From contig NZ_CADFGE010000001.1 in NCBI RefSeq assembly GCF_902833645.1, positions 434,001 through 498,000 of the forward strand: a stretch of 64,000 bases of DNA, read 5' to 3'. Numbering within the stretch: the first letter of the stretch is position 1; every line of letters begins with the position of its first letter. The DNA is from Paraburkholderia fungorum. Lineage in GTDB: Bacteria; Pseudomonadota; Gammaproteobacteria; Burkholderiales; Burkholderiaceae. The position numbers and the translations under genes are program-made. Below the pieces are notes generated by a model, which saw nothing but the letters and a program-made list of their open reading frames with translations, was not told the DNA's origin and made no database searches. Shown here one piece after another: positions 37,792 through 45,064 of the stretch.

Positions 37792-38475
37792 ATGCTGCTG
37801 AACATTCCGAATGTACTGAACGCCGAGCAACTGCGCCTGGTGCGCGAACGGCTCGATAGCGCCGGCGACGCATGGGTCGATGGCCGTGCGACCGCCGGTT
37901 ACCAGGGCGCGCCGGTCAAACGCAACCAGCAGATCGCCGAGCATTCGCCGATCGCGCGTGAGCTCGGCGACGTGATTCTCGCGTCGATCGAGCGCAACCC
38001 GCTGTTCATCAGCGCGGCGTTGCCGAACCAGGTGTATCCGCCGCTCTTCAACCGTTACGAAGGCGGCATGCAATTCGGCAGCCACGTGGACGGCGCGGTG
38101 CGGGTGCTGCCCAACGGCGTGAAGCTGCGTACGGACGTGTCGGTGACGTTGTTCCTCTCCGAACCCGGCGAGTACGACGGCGGCGAACTGGTGATCGAAG
38201 ACACCTACGGTGTACAGCAGGTCAAGCTGCCGGCGGGCGACATGATCGTCTATCCGGCCACCAGCCTGCATCAGGTCACGCCGGTCACGCGCGGCGCGCG
38301 CCTCGCGAGCTTCTTCTGGGTGCAAAGCCTCGTGCGCAGCGACACGCAGCGCGCGCTGCTATTCGATATGGACACGGCGATCCAACGTCTGAACGCCACC
38401 CAGGCCGACGATACCGCGCGTCGCAGTCTGGTCGGCTGTTATCACAATCTGTTGCGTACCTGGAGTGAAACGTGA
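37792..38475 (+). CDS. piuC: Fe(II)/2-oxoglutarate-dependent PKHD-type hydroxylase (PiuC/YbiX)
   Basis: 227 residues, full length. The iron ligands His98-x-Asp100 (GSHVDGAV) and His160 ([10 protein letters not shown]) and the 2-oxoglutarate Arg170 are present. YbiX/PiuC genes sit behind Fiu/PiuA receptors in E. coli and Pseudomonas, and the protein is thought to support iron-limited growth; its substrate is undefined. The next gene overlaps by 4 bp, so translation is coupled. Confidence 0.9.
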   Translation: MLLNIPNVLNAEQLRLVRERLDSAGDAWVDGRATAGYQGAPVKRNQQIAEHSPIARELGDVILASIERNPLFISAALPNQVYPPLFNRYEGGMQFGSHVDGAVRVLPNGVKLRTDVSVTLFLSEPGEYDGGELVIEDTYGVQQVKLPAGDMIVYPATSLHQVTPVTRGARLASFFWVQSLVRSDTQRALLFDMDTAIQRLNATQADDTARRSLVGCYHNLLRTWSET

Positions 38476-39194
38476 GCGTGCCTGAAGTGATCGATTTCCA
38501 ACCGGCCGAGGCGAACGGTGCCGTGCCGGGCGAACCACAGCGGCTCGACCGCGACGAACGGAATGCGCGGCAGCAACGCTCGCGCCGGGCCACCTTCGTC
38601 AAATGGCTGCGCAAAGTGCATGGCTGGATCGGTTTATGGGGCGCGGCGCTCGGCTTGTTGTTCGGCACCACGGGCTTTCTGCTGAACCATCGCGGCGGCC
38701 CGCTCAGGGTGTCGACCGGTGAGCCGCAGGTGTCGGTCGTGCAGGTTCCGTTGCCGCAACCGGCGCCGCCAACGCCGCGCGAACTCGGCAAGTGGCTCAA
38801 GCAGGAACTGAAACTGGCCGGCAGCCCAGGGCGTGTGCAGAAAGAGCCCGCGCATCCGGTCGCGTGGGGTGAGCGCAGCATGGTCCAACCTGAACATTGG
38901 CAGCTCAACTTCGCGTCGCCGCATGAAAACACCACCGCCGAGTACTGGGTCGGCAACGGCTACGTGACGGTCAAGCGCAGCGAGAACACGTTTCTCGCGA
39001 CGCTTACGAATCTGCACAAGGGCGTCGGCCTGAGTGTGGGCTGGGTACTGCTGATCGATACGCTGGCGGGGAGCATCATTTTGCTATCGCTCACCGGCGT
39101 GCTGCTTTGGACGGAGTTGAACAAGCGCAAAACTGTCGGCGCGGTGCTGGTGATCGGGTCGATTGTCGCCGCGGTGTGCATGGCGCTGAGCTAG
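38472..39194 (+). CDS. PepSY-associated transmembrane protein
   Basis: 240 residues, GTG start overlapping the PKHD stop (GTGA). A helix ([22 protein letters not shown]) follows a basic N-terminus. A soluble periplasmic section, two more helices ([36 protein letters not shown]) and TNLHKGVGL complete the pattern of PepSY-TM helper proteins of siderophore systems. Some relatives are ferric-siderophore reductases. Here the protein is short and probably handles iron release at the inner membrane. Confidence 0.8.
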   Translation: MSVPEVIDFQPAEANGAVPGEPQRLDRDERNARQQRSRRATFVKWLRKVHGWIGLWGAALGLLFGTTGFLLNHRGGPLRVSTGEPQVSVVQVPLPQPAPPTPRELGKWLKQELKLAGSPGRVQKEPAHPVAWGERSMVQPEHWQLNFASPHENTTAEYWVGNGYVTVKRSENTFLATLTNLHKGVGLSVGWVLLIDTLAGSIILLSLTGVLLWTELNKRKTVGAVLVIGSIVAAVCMALS

Positions 39195-39315
39195 ACGGCG
39201 CCGCGGCAAGCACGCGCGCATCCCACTTCCTGCCCGACCGCCAGCGCGAAAATGGGCACTCGCGCTAGAATCTTCGCAGACCATCAAAATTGTTGGCCCT
39301 GTCGAAATTCTGCCA

Positions 39316-40005
39316 ATGAAGACATCCCCCAATCCCGTCGACGCCGCGCTGATCTCGCGGCGTTCGATCCGCGCCTTCCTGCCCACGCCGGTTGCGCGCG
39401 CCGACATCGAAGCGATTCTCGAAGCGGCCAGCCGTGCGCCATCGGGCACCAATACCCAGCCGTGGAAGGTGTATGTGGTGACGGGCGAGTCGCTCGCGCG
39501 ACTGTCGCAGGCCCTGGTAGCCGCTTATGACGATCCCCAGCGCGATGCGCTGTATCAGGAAGAGTATCGCTACTACCCGCGTCAATGGGTGTCGCCGTAT
39601 ATCGACCGCCGTCGCAAGATCGGCTGGGATCTGTACGGCTTGCTCGGCATCGAAAAGGGCGACAAGGCGCGCATGCATGAACAGCATGCGCAGAACTACC
39701 GCTTCTTCGGTGCACCGGTCGGCTTGTTCTTCACGATCGAGCGGGTGATGGGGCGCGGCAGCTGGCTCGACTACGGCATGTTTCTTCAGGCGATCATGAC
39801 GGCGGCGCGCGGGCGTGGTCTCGATACCTGTCCGCAGGCCGCATTTACGCCGTTTCACAGCGTGATTGCCGGGCACCTTGGCCTGCCGCCCGAAGAGCAA
39901 CTGGTGTGCGGCATGTCGCTCGGTTTCGCCGACGAAAGCGCGCTGGTCAATACACTGCGCACCGAGCGCGAACCGGTTGAACGGTTCACGCGATTCCTCG
40001 ATTGA
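39316..40005 (+). CDS. Nitroreductase-family flavoprotein
   Basis: 229 residues. The FMN-binding RRSIRAFLP (15-23) and SRAPSGTNTQPWKVYVV are diagnostic. A long insertion (YRYYPRQWVSPYIDRRRKIGWD) and the C-terminal GMSLGFAD follow. It is an NAD(P)H-dependent oxidoreductase, substrate unknown. It lies downstream of the iron operon by 121 bp and could be a separate transcript. Confidence 0.87.
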   Translation: MKTSPNPVDAALISRRSIRAFLPTPVARADIEAILEAASRAPSGTNTQPWKVYVVTGESLARLSQALVAAYDDPQRDALYQEEYRYYPRQWVSPYIDRRRKIGWDLYGLLGIEKGDKARMHEQHAQNYRFFGAPVGLFFTIERVMGRGSWLDYGMFLQAIMTAARGRGLDTCPQAAFTPFHSVIAGHLGLPPEEQLVCGMSLGFADESALVNTLRTEREPVERFTRFLD

Positions 40006-40025
40006 TCCCGATTGATCCCGATTGA
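39999..40025 (+). repeat. Short tandem repeat at a stop codon
   Basis: CGATTGATCC is repeated twice and a half, and the nitroreductase TGA (40003-40005) lies in the first copy. It probably reflects slippage at the gene end with no effect on the protein. Confidence 0.7.
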
Positions 40026-40054
40026 CGGGCATCCCCACTTCTTATCGGACCACA

Positions 40055-40366
40055 ATGAAAACCTCACGCCGCGATTTTCTGATGCTGAGTGTGGGCGTGA
40101 GCTCATCGCTCATGCTGTCCCGCGTCGCATTCGCCGACACCGCGAACAGATTGAGCGAAGCCGATCCGAAGGCACAAGCCGTCGGCTATACCGAGGACGC
40201 ATCCAAGGTCGATAAGGCGAAATTCCCTGGCTATGCCGCCGGACAAACCTGCGCCAACTGTTCGCTGTTCCAGGGCAAAGCCACGGACGCCTATGGTGGC
40301 TGCACGCTGTTCGGCGACAAGCAGGTCGCCGCGCACGGCTGGTGCAGTTCGTATTCGAATATGTGA
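40055..40366 (+). CDS. High-potential iron-sulfur protein (HiPIP)
   Basis: 103 residues. A Tat signal (TSRRDFLMLSVG) precedes a small domain with four cysteines, Cys66, Cys69, Cys83 and Cys97, in the HiPIP spacing (CANCSLF, GGCTLF, GWCSSY). The [4Fe-4S] protein acts as a periplasmic electron carrier. The ATG at 40055 gives the proper Tat N-terminus. Its redox partner is not visible in the window. Confidence 0.9.
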   Translation: MKTSRRDFLMLSVGVSSSLMLSRVAFADTANRLSEADPKAQAVGYTEDASKVDKAKFPGYAAGQTCANCSLFQGKATDAYGGCTLFGDKQVAAHGWCSSYSNM

Positions 40367-40406
40367 TCGCGCAGGCGGTAGGGGCGATTAAAAAAACGCG
40401 CTGACT

Positions 40407-40757
40407 CTAGTTCAGCGCGCTCAGTACCAGGTCATGCGAATGACCGATCCATACCGCCGCGTCGCGGTGATCGCGTAACGCGTCGCCCGTATTCGGGTGC
40501 AGAAAAATATCGAGTGCGCCGTGATTCAGTGTGAGCCAGCCGACGAGTTCGGCGAACTGGTCCTGCGCGAACGCGAGCTGATACGACCACATGGGATGCG
40601 GCCCGACCGGGCGTTCATGAAAACGGCCTAATTGCAGCTTGCCGTTCCAGTGCGCCTCGATCTGCTCTCGAAAGGCCCACGCGGCGTCGCGGCTGCCGGA
40701 ATTGAAGTAAACGTGGGCGTGCCAACTCTGGATGGCTGAGGTGTCGCGAAAGGTCAT
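40407..40757 (-). CDS. DOPA 4,5-dioxygenase-family protein
   Basis: About 116 residues. Histidines in SWHAHVYFN, RPVGPHPMWSYQ and NHGALDIFLHPNTGD match the small DOPA dioxygenase family. The ATG at 40757 (family start MTFRDTS) is chosen. A GTG at 40793, directly after the stop of the upstream GNAT gene, would add 12 residues and imply translational coupling. The bacterial substrate is unknown; catechol-type extradiol cleavage is the family reaction. Confidence 0.8.
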   Translation of the reverse strand: MTFRDTSAIQSWHAHVYFNSGSRDAAWAFREQIEAHWNGKLQLGRFHERPVGPHPMWSYQLAFAQDQFAELVGWLTLNHGALDIFLHPNTGDALRDHRDAAVWIGHSHDLVLSALN

Positions 40758-40793
40758 AACGAGGTCCGTTGCGGTTCCGTTTTTATCAGACAC

Positions 40794-41267
40794 TCATTCT
40801 GCTTGAGTTTGCGCCGGCGCGTGCGGCATGCACCTCATGTGAAACTGTATTTCGTCCTCATTGACAATGTCGAAGCCGAGGCGTTGATAGAGACGCCTCG
40901 CGGGATTGCCTTTGAGCACCTTGAGCGTGACCGGCAATACGTCGGCCTGCGCGGCCAGCAAGACCGTCCGCAGCGCTCGCTCGCCGATGCCGCGCCCTTG
41001 ATGTGCCGGCGCAATCTGCAACTGCACGACGACCCATTCGGTCTCGGTGCGATACGCTTTCAGCAAACCAACCGGTGCGCCGCCGAGGCAGATCACGCGC
41101 GCCGCATCGTAGCGGTGGCGCAGGCGCGCGCGATGCTGGGCATCGTCGATGGGCTCGCCGACCTGCGCCAGATGCTCGGTCATGGTGGCCTTGCGCAGTT
41201 CGAAGAGAAAGTGCTCGTCGGCTTCTAGCGCTGGGCGCAGGGTAAGGACAGGTTCTTGAGCGGACAT
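40794..41267 (-). CDS. GNAT-family N-acetyltransferase
   Basis: 157 residues from the ATG at 41267, with CCGGAG upstream; the open frame to 41465 has no family sequence. LQIAPAHQGRGIGERALR is the acetyl-CoA loop and NPARRLYQRLGFDIVNEDE the C-terminal motif. Acceptor unknown. It probably shares a transcript with the DOPA dioxygenase-like gene immediately downstream. Confidence 0.84.
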   Translation of the reverse strand: MSAQEPVLTLRPALEADEHFLFELRKATMTEHLAQVGEPIDDAQHRARLRHRYDAARVICLGGAPVGLLKAYRTETEWVVVQLQIAPAHQGRGIGERALRTVLLAAQADVLPVTLKVLKGNPARRLYQRLGFDIVNEDEIQFHMRCMPHAPAQTQAE

Positions 41268-42155
41268 GCGGGGGCGTCTCCGGCGCGCGGGTGGCGAATT
41301 GGAACGGTCGTGAATTGTCGCGCCAGCCGCGCTTTTTTGCCATGCATGATGTTTCGACCCCTCAATATCGCGGCTCACGTCTGAAGAAATCGCGCGCCGC
41401 GCCGATTCGGCAAACTGGGCGGCCATTTCCCCTCGTTTCGCGCAATTGCATTCGTGCTCGTTCACATAAACTGTTTTCCATGGAGCGACAAGTCACCGCG
41501 CCCATCGACGCGGTCTTCCCCCGCGTTGTTTTGAACCGTACCGTTGATGGCAGTTTGCCGCGGTTGTTTAAAGCGGCAGGGCAGTAAAGCAGTAGGAAGC
41601 CGAAGCAATGCAAACTACGCGCAGTTGCAGTATCCATGCGCGAATCAGCAGGGGGTTGCAGCGAGGTGATGTTGATGGCGAGGGACCGAGCTGTAACGCA
41701 GTAGCAGTGCAAGTAACAATGCAGCAGCACAGCAGCAACTTAGTAGCAGCGCAAGCAGCAACAGCTTTGTTTTGTTGGTTTATGGTGGGTTTAAGTCGGC
41801 AAGCATCCACGCGCCTGCACGACTGTTCCATCCTGTCAGACCCTGTTCCTTCGCGGGAACAGGGTTTTTTTTCGTTGATGCGGGAAGTGTGACTTGTATT
41901 TAGCCCGTTCGAACCTATATGGCTGCGTTGCATTTCGGCGCGGCCTTAGCGGGTAGTCTGCTCCCGCGCGGCGAGATGCCACGCGCAATCGAGACTTCAA
42001 GTTGTTTAAGTCTGTCTTAATAGTTGCTTGCCATGATGGCTACACAGACTCACATTAAGGGCCTGTCAAGCCGCCGGCGCATCGGCGGCGTTTGCCACCG
42101 GAGGTCACATCATTCGGTGGCGAAGCCGAGAGTTAGCGAAGGAGGTTGAATCGAT
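41268..42155. other. 888-bp region without a supportable protein gene
   Basis: Between the divergent GNAT and 42156 genes I find no ORF with both a ribosome-binding site and credible composition. The stretch 41690-41765 is rich in AGCA/GCAG motifs and lower in GC than its surroundings. The strong plus-strand terminator at 41841-41872 closes it, which is unexplained by any upstream gene. Two further hairpins (GCCGCCG/CGGCGGC from 42070 and CCACCG/CGGTGG at 42095-42121) lie in the leader of the 42156 gene. Confidence 0.5.
41841..41872 (+). terminator. Strong intrinsic terminator without an upstream gene
   Basis: CCCTGTTCC (41841-41849), a 6-nt loop and GGAACAGGG (41856-41864) are followed directly by eight T. 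This is the clearest rho-independent terminator in the window, oriented to stop plus-strand transcription. The nearest upstream plus-strand gene ends at 40366, 1.5 kb away, so a non-coding transcript is possible. Confidence 0.85.
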
Positions 42156-42629
42156 ATGTCCAGTAAATCGCGAGTCCGCAAGCACAACCAGCCGGCGATG
42201 TCCCCGCTGCTGCGCGCGCTGACCTTTAGCCGCACCGCCCACGAACCGGTCACCACGGCGATGCTCCTGCAGTGCTACACCGCTCTCGATGCGTTCCAAC
42301 GCGGTCGGGGCTCACGGGATTTGCACCTGACCTTGAGCCGGCATTTGCTGGTGTCGCAAGAATTGGCGCGTCTGGGTCTCGGCGAGGACGTTCTTGCCGA
42401 TATCGAGAGCGCGCACGCGGCCATGGTTCAGCTCGACGCGCGCGAGCACCAGGACGGTGCCTGGAAGTTGCAGGACGGCGAATACGCCCGTCTCTGCACG
42501 GCGCTGGCTATTCTCGATGGACAACTGTCGGCCGCATCGTTGAGCGAGATCGCGAATGCGGAAGCGAAGATGGTCGAAGGGCTGATGAGATCGGCTCGCG
42601 CGCAGGCGATTGTCGAAGCGGTGGTTTAA
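42156..42629 (+). CDS. Hypothetical protein, helical, 157 aa
   Basis: The ATG at 42156 has a strong AGGAGG 9 nt upstream, and the codon use is typical. The protein is soluble and mainly helical with a basic N-terminus (MSSKSRVRKHNQPAMSP). I recognise no motif; PVTTAMLLQCYTALDAFQRG and ELARLGLGEDVLADIESAHA are the best-structured parts. It converges on the PhoU paralogue, 18 bp away. Confidence 0.7.
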   Translation: MSSKSRVRKHNQPAMSPLLRALTFSRTAHEPVTTAMLLQCYTALDAFQRGRGSRDLHLTLSRHLLVSQELARLGLGEDVLADIESAHAAMVQLDAREHQDGAWKLQDGEYARLCTALAILDGQLSAASLSEIANAEAKMVEGLMRSARAQAIVEAVV

Positions 42630-42647
42630 GCAGCGTGCCGGTACGGT

Positions 42648-43346
42648 TCAGCAACGCGCGATCAACTCTCGTGGCGCGTGCCGGACGTCGGTGCCCTTAA
42701 CAATGTAGACGACCAGCTCCGCAATGTTGGTGGCGTGGTCGCCGATACGTTCGATGGCCTTCGCGATGGACAGATAGTCGAACCCTGTCGCGATGGTGCG
42801 GGGATCTTGCGTCATGGACGTGATGAGCCTGCGCATGAATGCCACGAACTCGTTATCGATGGCTTCGTCGTCCTTGACGATCTGTGCGGCAGCAACGGTA
42901 TCCATTCGCGCGAAAGCATCCAGCGCGTGACGAAGAATATCCACGGCCAGTTTGCCGGCGGCTTTGATTTCAGAAATGTTGACGGCCTGCGGCGTGGACG
43001 AACCCATCGCAATGCGACGGGTTCGCTTCGCAATCTTCCGTGCCTCGTCGCCCGCGCGTTCGAGGTTGGTGATGCACTTCGAGGCGGCCATCAGCAGTCG
43101 CAGGTCGCGAGCGGTGGGCTGCCGGCGGACGATGATGTTGCTGACTTCCTCGTCGATTTCTATTTCCATCGCGTTGAGCCGGTGTTCGCCCTGAAGGACC
43201 TGCTCAACAAGTCTTAGATCGAACGTGTTCAACGTCTCGATTGCGCATGCAATCTGCGCCTCCACCAAGCCGCCCATTTCGAGCAATCGGGTCAAAAGCA
43301 GATCGAGGTCGAAATCAAATCTGCTGGAAAGATGCTTATCCGACAT
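42648..43346 (-). CDS. phoU: PhoU-like phosphate signalling protein (no pst genes adjacent)
   Basis: 232 residues from the ATG at 43346, with AGGGAG upstream; the frame to 43580 is not PhoU-like. Two three-helix repeats carry the PhoU metal/phosphate motifs: EIDEEVSNIIVRRQPTARD, TNLERAGDEARKIAK and, in the second half, IERIGDHATNIAELVVYIVKG. PhoU restrains PhoR/PstSCAB signalling. Here no pstSCAB or phoBR is beside it, so this is probably a paralogue with a separate role. Confidence 0.88.
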   Translation of the reverse strand: MSDKHLSSRFDFDLDLLLTRLLEMGGLVEAQIACAIETLNTFDLRLVEQVLQGEHRLNAMEIEIDEEVSNIIVRRQPTARDLRLLMAASKCITNLERAGDEARKIAKRTRRIAMGSSTPQAVNISEIKAAGKLAVDILRHALDAFARMDTVAAAQIVKDDEAIDNEFVAFMRRLITSMTQDPRTIATGFDYLSIAKAIERIGDHATNIAELVVYIVKGTDVRHAPRELIARC

Positions 43347-43414
43347 CTGCGCTCCCTGGACAAATTTGCCTGCGACTCGATGAGCGGCGGTGCATGTCCG
43401 GATCAGTAAAGGAT

Positions 43415-43436
43415 ATAAACAGTATATACAGTTTAT
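43415..43436. promoter_or_regulatory. 22-bp near-perfect palindrome upstream of the PhoU paralogue
   Basis: ATAAAC and GTTTAT flank the inner palindrome GTATATAC, with only one mismatched base pair. It ends 69 bp before the PhoU start, in an AT-rich island of a GC-rich region, as expected for a repressor or activator site. The bound protein is unknown. The inner bases resemble half of a LexA box but the second half does not fit. Confidence 0.45.
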
Positions 43437-43525
43437 GACAATTTCAGGAATAGGTTGACGCGACCGCCTTGTTGCAGTGGCTCCGCCAGACAGGCTGCCG
43501 CTGTCGTTCACGACGTGGGATGAAG

Positions 43526-43560
43526 TTATCCCCAGATTTTGTTTGCAAGGCTGTGGACAA
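43526..43560. other. Pair of DnaA-box-like 9-mers
   Basis: TTATCCCCA (43526-43534) and TGTGGACAA (43552-43560, complement TTGTCCACA) each differ by one base from TTATCCACA and face each other 17 bp apart. They lie in the gene-free stretch 43347-43983. No rep, par or dnaA gene is near, so an origin is unlikely; titration or regulation by DnaA is possible. Confidence 0.35.
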
Positions 43561-43912
43561 CCCCCGGGCAAGCGCCGCAAGCTGATGAAATGACTGGATT
43601 TTTACGTGGCGCGCCGACTGCGCGCATCTGACGAATGGCCACAGCGGCCATCAGATCCGGGACGTCCTCGAGCACGGCAGGATGAGCAGGGCAGCAAGCG
43701 ACGGATATAAGCGGCGAACGACTGTTCGCCGGGGAATTCGCAGCGCGCCGTGATTGCGAAGCTATCGGCGACTCGTTGAGATCGTATAACGGCGAATTCC
43801 CGAACGCCAACGCGCATTCCTCTCCGTACCTGGATGGCCCCGGAAAATCCGTCATGCCTGTCAATGCTCAATGACGACGCGCGACAACAGTGGACACTAC
43901 GTCCGAAAAAAC

Positions 43913-43928
43913 CTGTATATTTATACAG
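43913..43928. promoter_or_regulatory. LexA (SOS) box
   Basis: CTGTATATTTATACAG has both CTGT/ACAG half-sites at the right spacing and differs at one central base from the E. coli consensus CTGTATATATATACAG. It ends 55 bp before the ATG at 43984. A possible TGGACA (43891) and TATATT (43916), 19 bp apart, would place the box over the -10. Repression by LexA and induction by DNA damage are inferred. Confidence 0.75.
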
Positions 43929-43983
43929 TATCCGGGGCGCAATTTCACAACCACGAACTGACACTTTTAACTGGAGGCTAGCC

Positions 43984-44298
43984 ATGAATGCACGCGTTCG
44001 CAGGCCGGGTCATCCAATGCCTGAGATGGCTGCCTTTATGGCCAAGCTGCGCTCTGCTTTCGGAGATGAGACGGTTGACGAGGCAGTCAGACGAGGTAAA
44101 GCTGGCGAGCCAACCTTCTATGCCAGCGAGAATGGCAACTCGGTTGGCACAGCAAGTTCCGCGACCGGCAGCGTCTGGCTTGTCGACTCCACGATCCGGA
44201 ACAGGCAATATTGCGCCGGGTGCGATGGTGGCTGCGTCGGGCAGGATGTGGGTTGCAAGGAGTGGCTGCAACGGAAAGCAGCCAAGGAGAACTCGTGA
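43984..44298 (+). CDS. Small protein with a C-terminal four-cysteine cluster, first gene of a LexA-box operon
   Basis: 104 residues, ATG with GGAGG 7 nt upstream. The N-terminal half is charged and helical (MAAFMAKLRSAFGDETVDEAV). The C-terminus holds Cys77-x2-Cys80-x3-Cys84-x6-Cys91 (YCAGCDGGCVGQDVGC), suggestive of a metal or Fe-S site. I do not recognise a family. The next gene overlaps by 4 bp (GTGA), and the LexA box lies 55 bp upstream, so it is probably SOS-induced. Confidence 0.7.
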   Translation: MNARVRRPGHPMPEMAAFMAKLRSAFGDETVDEAVRRGKAGEPTFYASENGNSVGTASSATGSVWLVDSTIRNRQYCAGCDGGCVGQDVGCKEWLQRKAAKENS

Positions 44299-44645
44299 AA
44301 AGAATTGGATTTGCCGTATTGATGGCGACGCTCACGCCGGCCGTGTACGCGGCTGGCGGCTATACCGAGGTTTGGAACCCACCCGAGGCACGGGCGAGCG
44401 CACCGCGCAGAGCCGGTACCGCGCACAAGCTCGCAGTTCGTCCGCACGTCGCTCCTCATCCAGTTAACGTGCGGGCACGACGCGCTCCGGCGCCGGCACC
44501 GAAACTGGTTGCGAAACAGGGCACGATACAAAAAAGTCCGCCGGCGAACGAGCCGGACATGTCTGGAATTCCCCGCCAGATCACCCCTGAGGGAAACGTG
44601 CTTCGGGTTGATTCCCGCGGCATGTCGGCTGAGGTCACGCGTTGA
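44295..44645 (+). CDS. Small exported protein, second gene of the LexA-box operon
   Basis: 116 residues from a GTG overlapping the previous stop. An N-terminal signal peptide (MKRIGFAVLMATLTPAVYA) is followed by a basic, Pro/Ala-rich, probably disordered region (ARRAPAPAPKLVAKQ) and an ending with ITPEGNVLRVDSRGMS. No known domain. Its export sets it apart from the first gene of the operon. Its stop shares one base with the start of the third gene (TGATG). Confidence 0.65.
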   Translation: MKRIGFAVLMATLTPAVYAAGGYTEVWNPPEARASAPRRAGTAHKLAVRPHVAPHPVNVRARRAPAPAPKLVAKQGTIQKSPPANEPDMSGIPRQITPEGNVLRVDSRGMSAEVTR

Positions 44646-44863
44646 TGGAATCGGAAATCTACAAGGGCTATAGCGTGTGGGGGCACGCGATCCTGCAACA
44701 GGAAGGCATTCTCCAGCCGGAACGCTATGCGGCCAGCGGGACGATTACGTTAGGCGGGAAGCTGATTGAAGCGTCGGGCATCCTCGGCTATTTTGATGCG
44801 GAGGAAGAAGCGCAACTTGCCGGGCGGGATTGGGCACGCGCCTGGGTCGACGCGCACGGTTGA
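44645..44863 (+). CDS. Small hypothetical protein, third gene of the LexA-box operon
   Basis: 72 residues from the ATG at 44645, overlapping the stop of the second gene. The sequence (IYKGYSVWGHAILQQEGI, YAASGTITLGGKLIEASG) looks like a small beta-rich domain with an acidic helical tail (DAEEEAQLAGRDWARAWV). I do not assign a family. Stop/start overlaps across all three genes indicate obligate co-expression. Confidence 0.65.
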   Translation: MESEIYKGYSVWGHAILQQEGILQPERYAASGTITLGGKLIEASGILGYFDAEEEAQLAGRDWARAWVDAHG

Positions 44864-44925
44864 CAGCCGAACCCCCTCCTGTTCGGGGCCGCCTTTGCCG
44901 GTAAGCAAGCGGGTACGAACCCTCG

Positions 44926-44954
44926 TTGACTTTGTGCCCTCCCTCCCGTAGTGT
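44926..44954 (+). promoter_or_regulatory. Candidate sigma70 promoter for the hybrid kinase gene
   Basis: TTGACT (44926-44931) and TAGTGT (44949-44954) are separated by 17 bp, about 110 bp upstream of the kinase start. The -35 is good and the -10 poor. Confidence 0.35.
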
Positions 44955-45064
44955 GAAATTCGCCGCTGTGAAGAGCATCGCTCCCGCGCCCGCCAGTCGA
45001 GCTGGCAGCATCCCGGCATTCTGACCTTCGAACTTTCTCTACTTCGTTAACCGCTCTGTCAGCC

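Noticed and set aside
41480..41587. Short plus-strand ORF beginning ATGGAGCGACAAG
   Set aside because: 35 codons with no Shine-Dalgarno and no recognisable pattern; chance cannot be excluded.
41608..41892. 94-codon plus-strand frame in the gene-free region
   Set aside because: It runs through the terminator hairpin and T-run, and is dominated by AGCA-rich DNA; no ribosome-binding site.
43415..43436. Second LexA box upstream of phoU
   Set aside because: The CTGT half-site is present on the minus strand but the second half at 8-bp spacing reads TTTA rather than ACAG.
43526..43560. Replication origin
   Set aside because: Only two imperfect DnaA boxes, no AT-rich unwinding element with multiple boxes and no dnaA, rep or par genes nearby.
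43526..43864. 112-codon minus-strand frame between phoU and the LexA-box operon
   Set aside because: Weak start context and non-protein-like composition; the DNA contains regulatory-looking elements instead.
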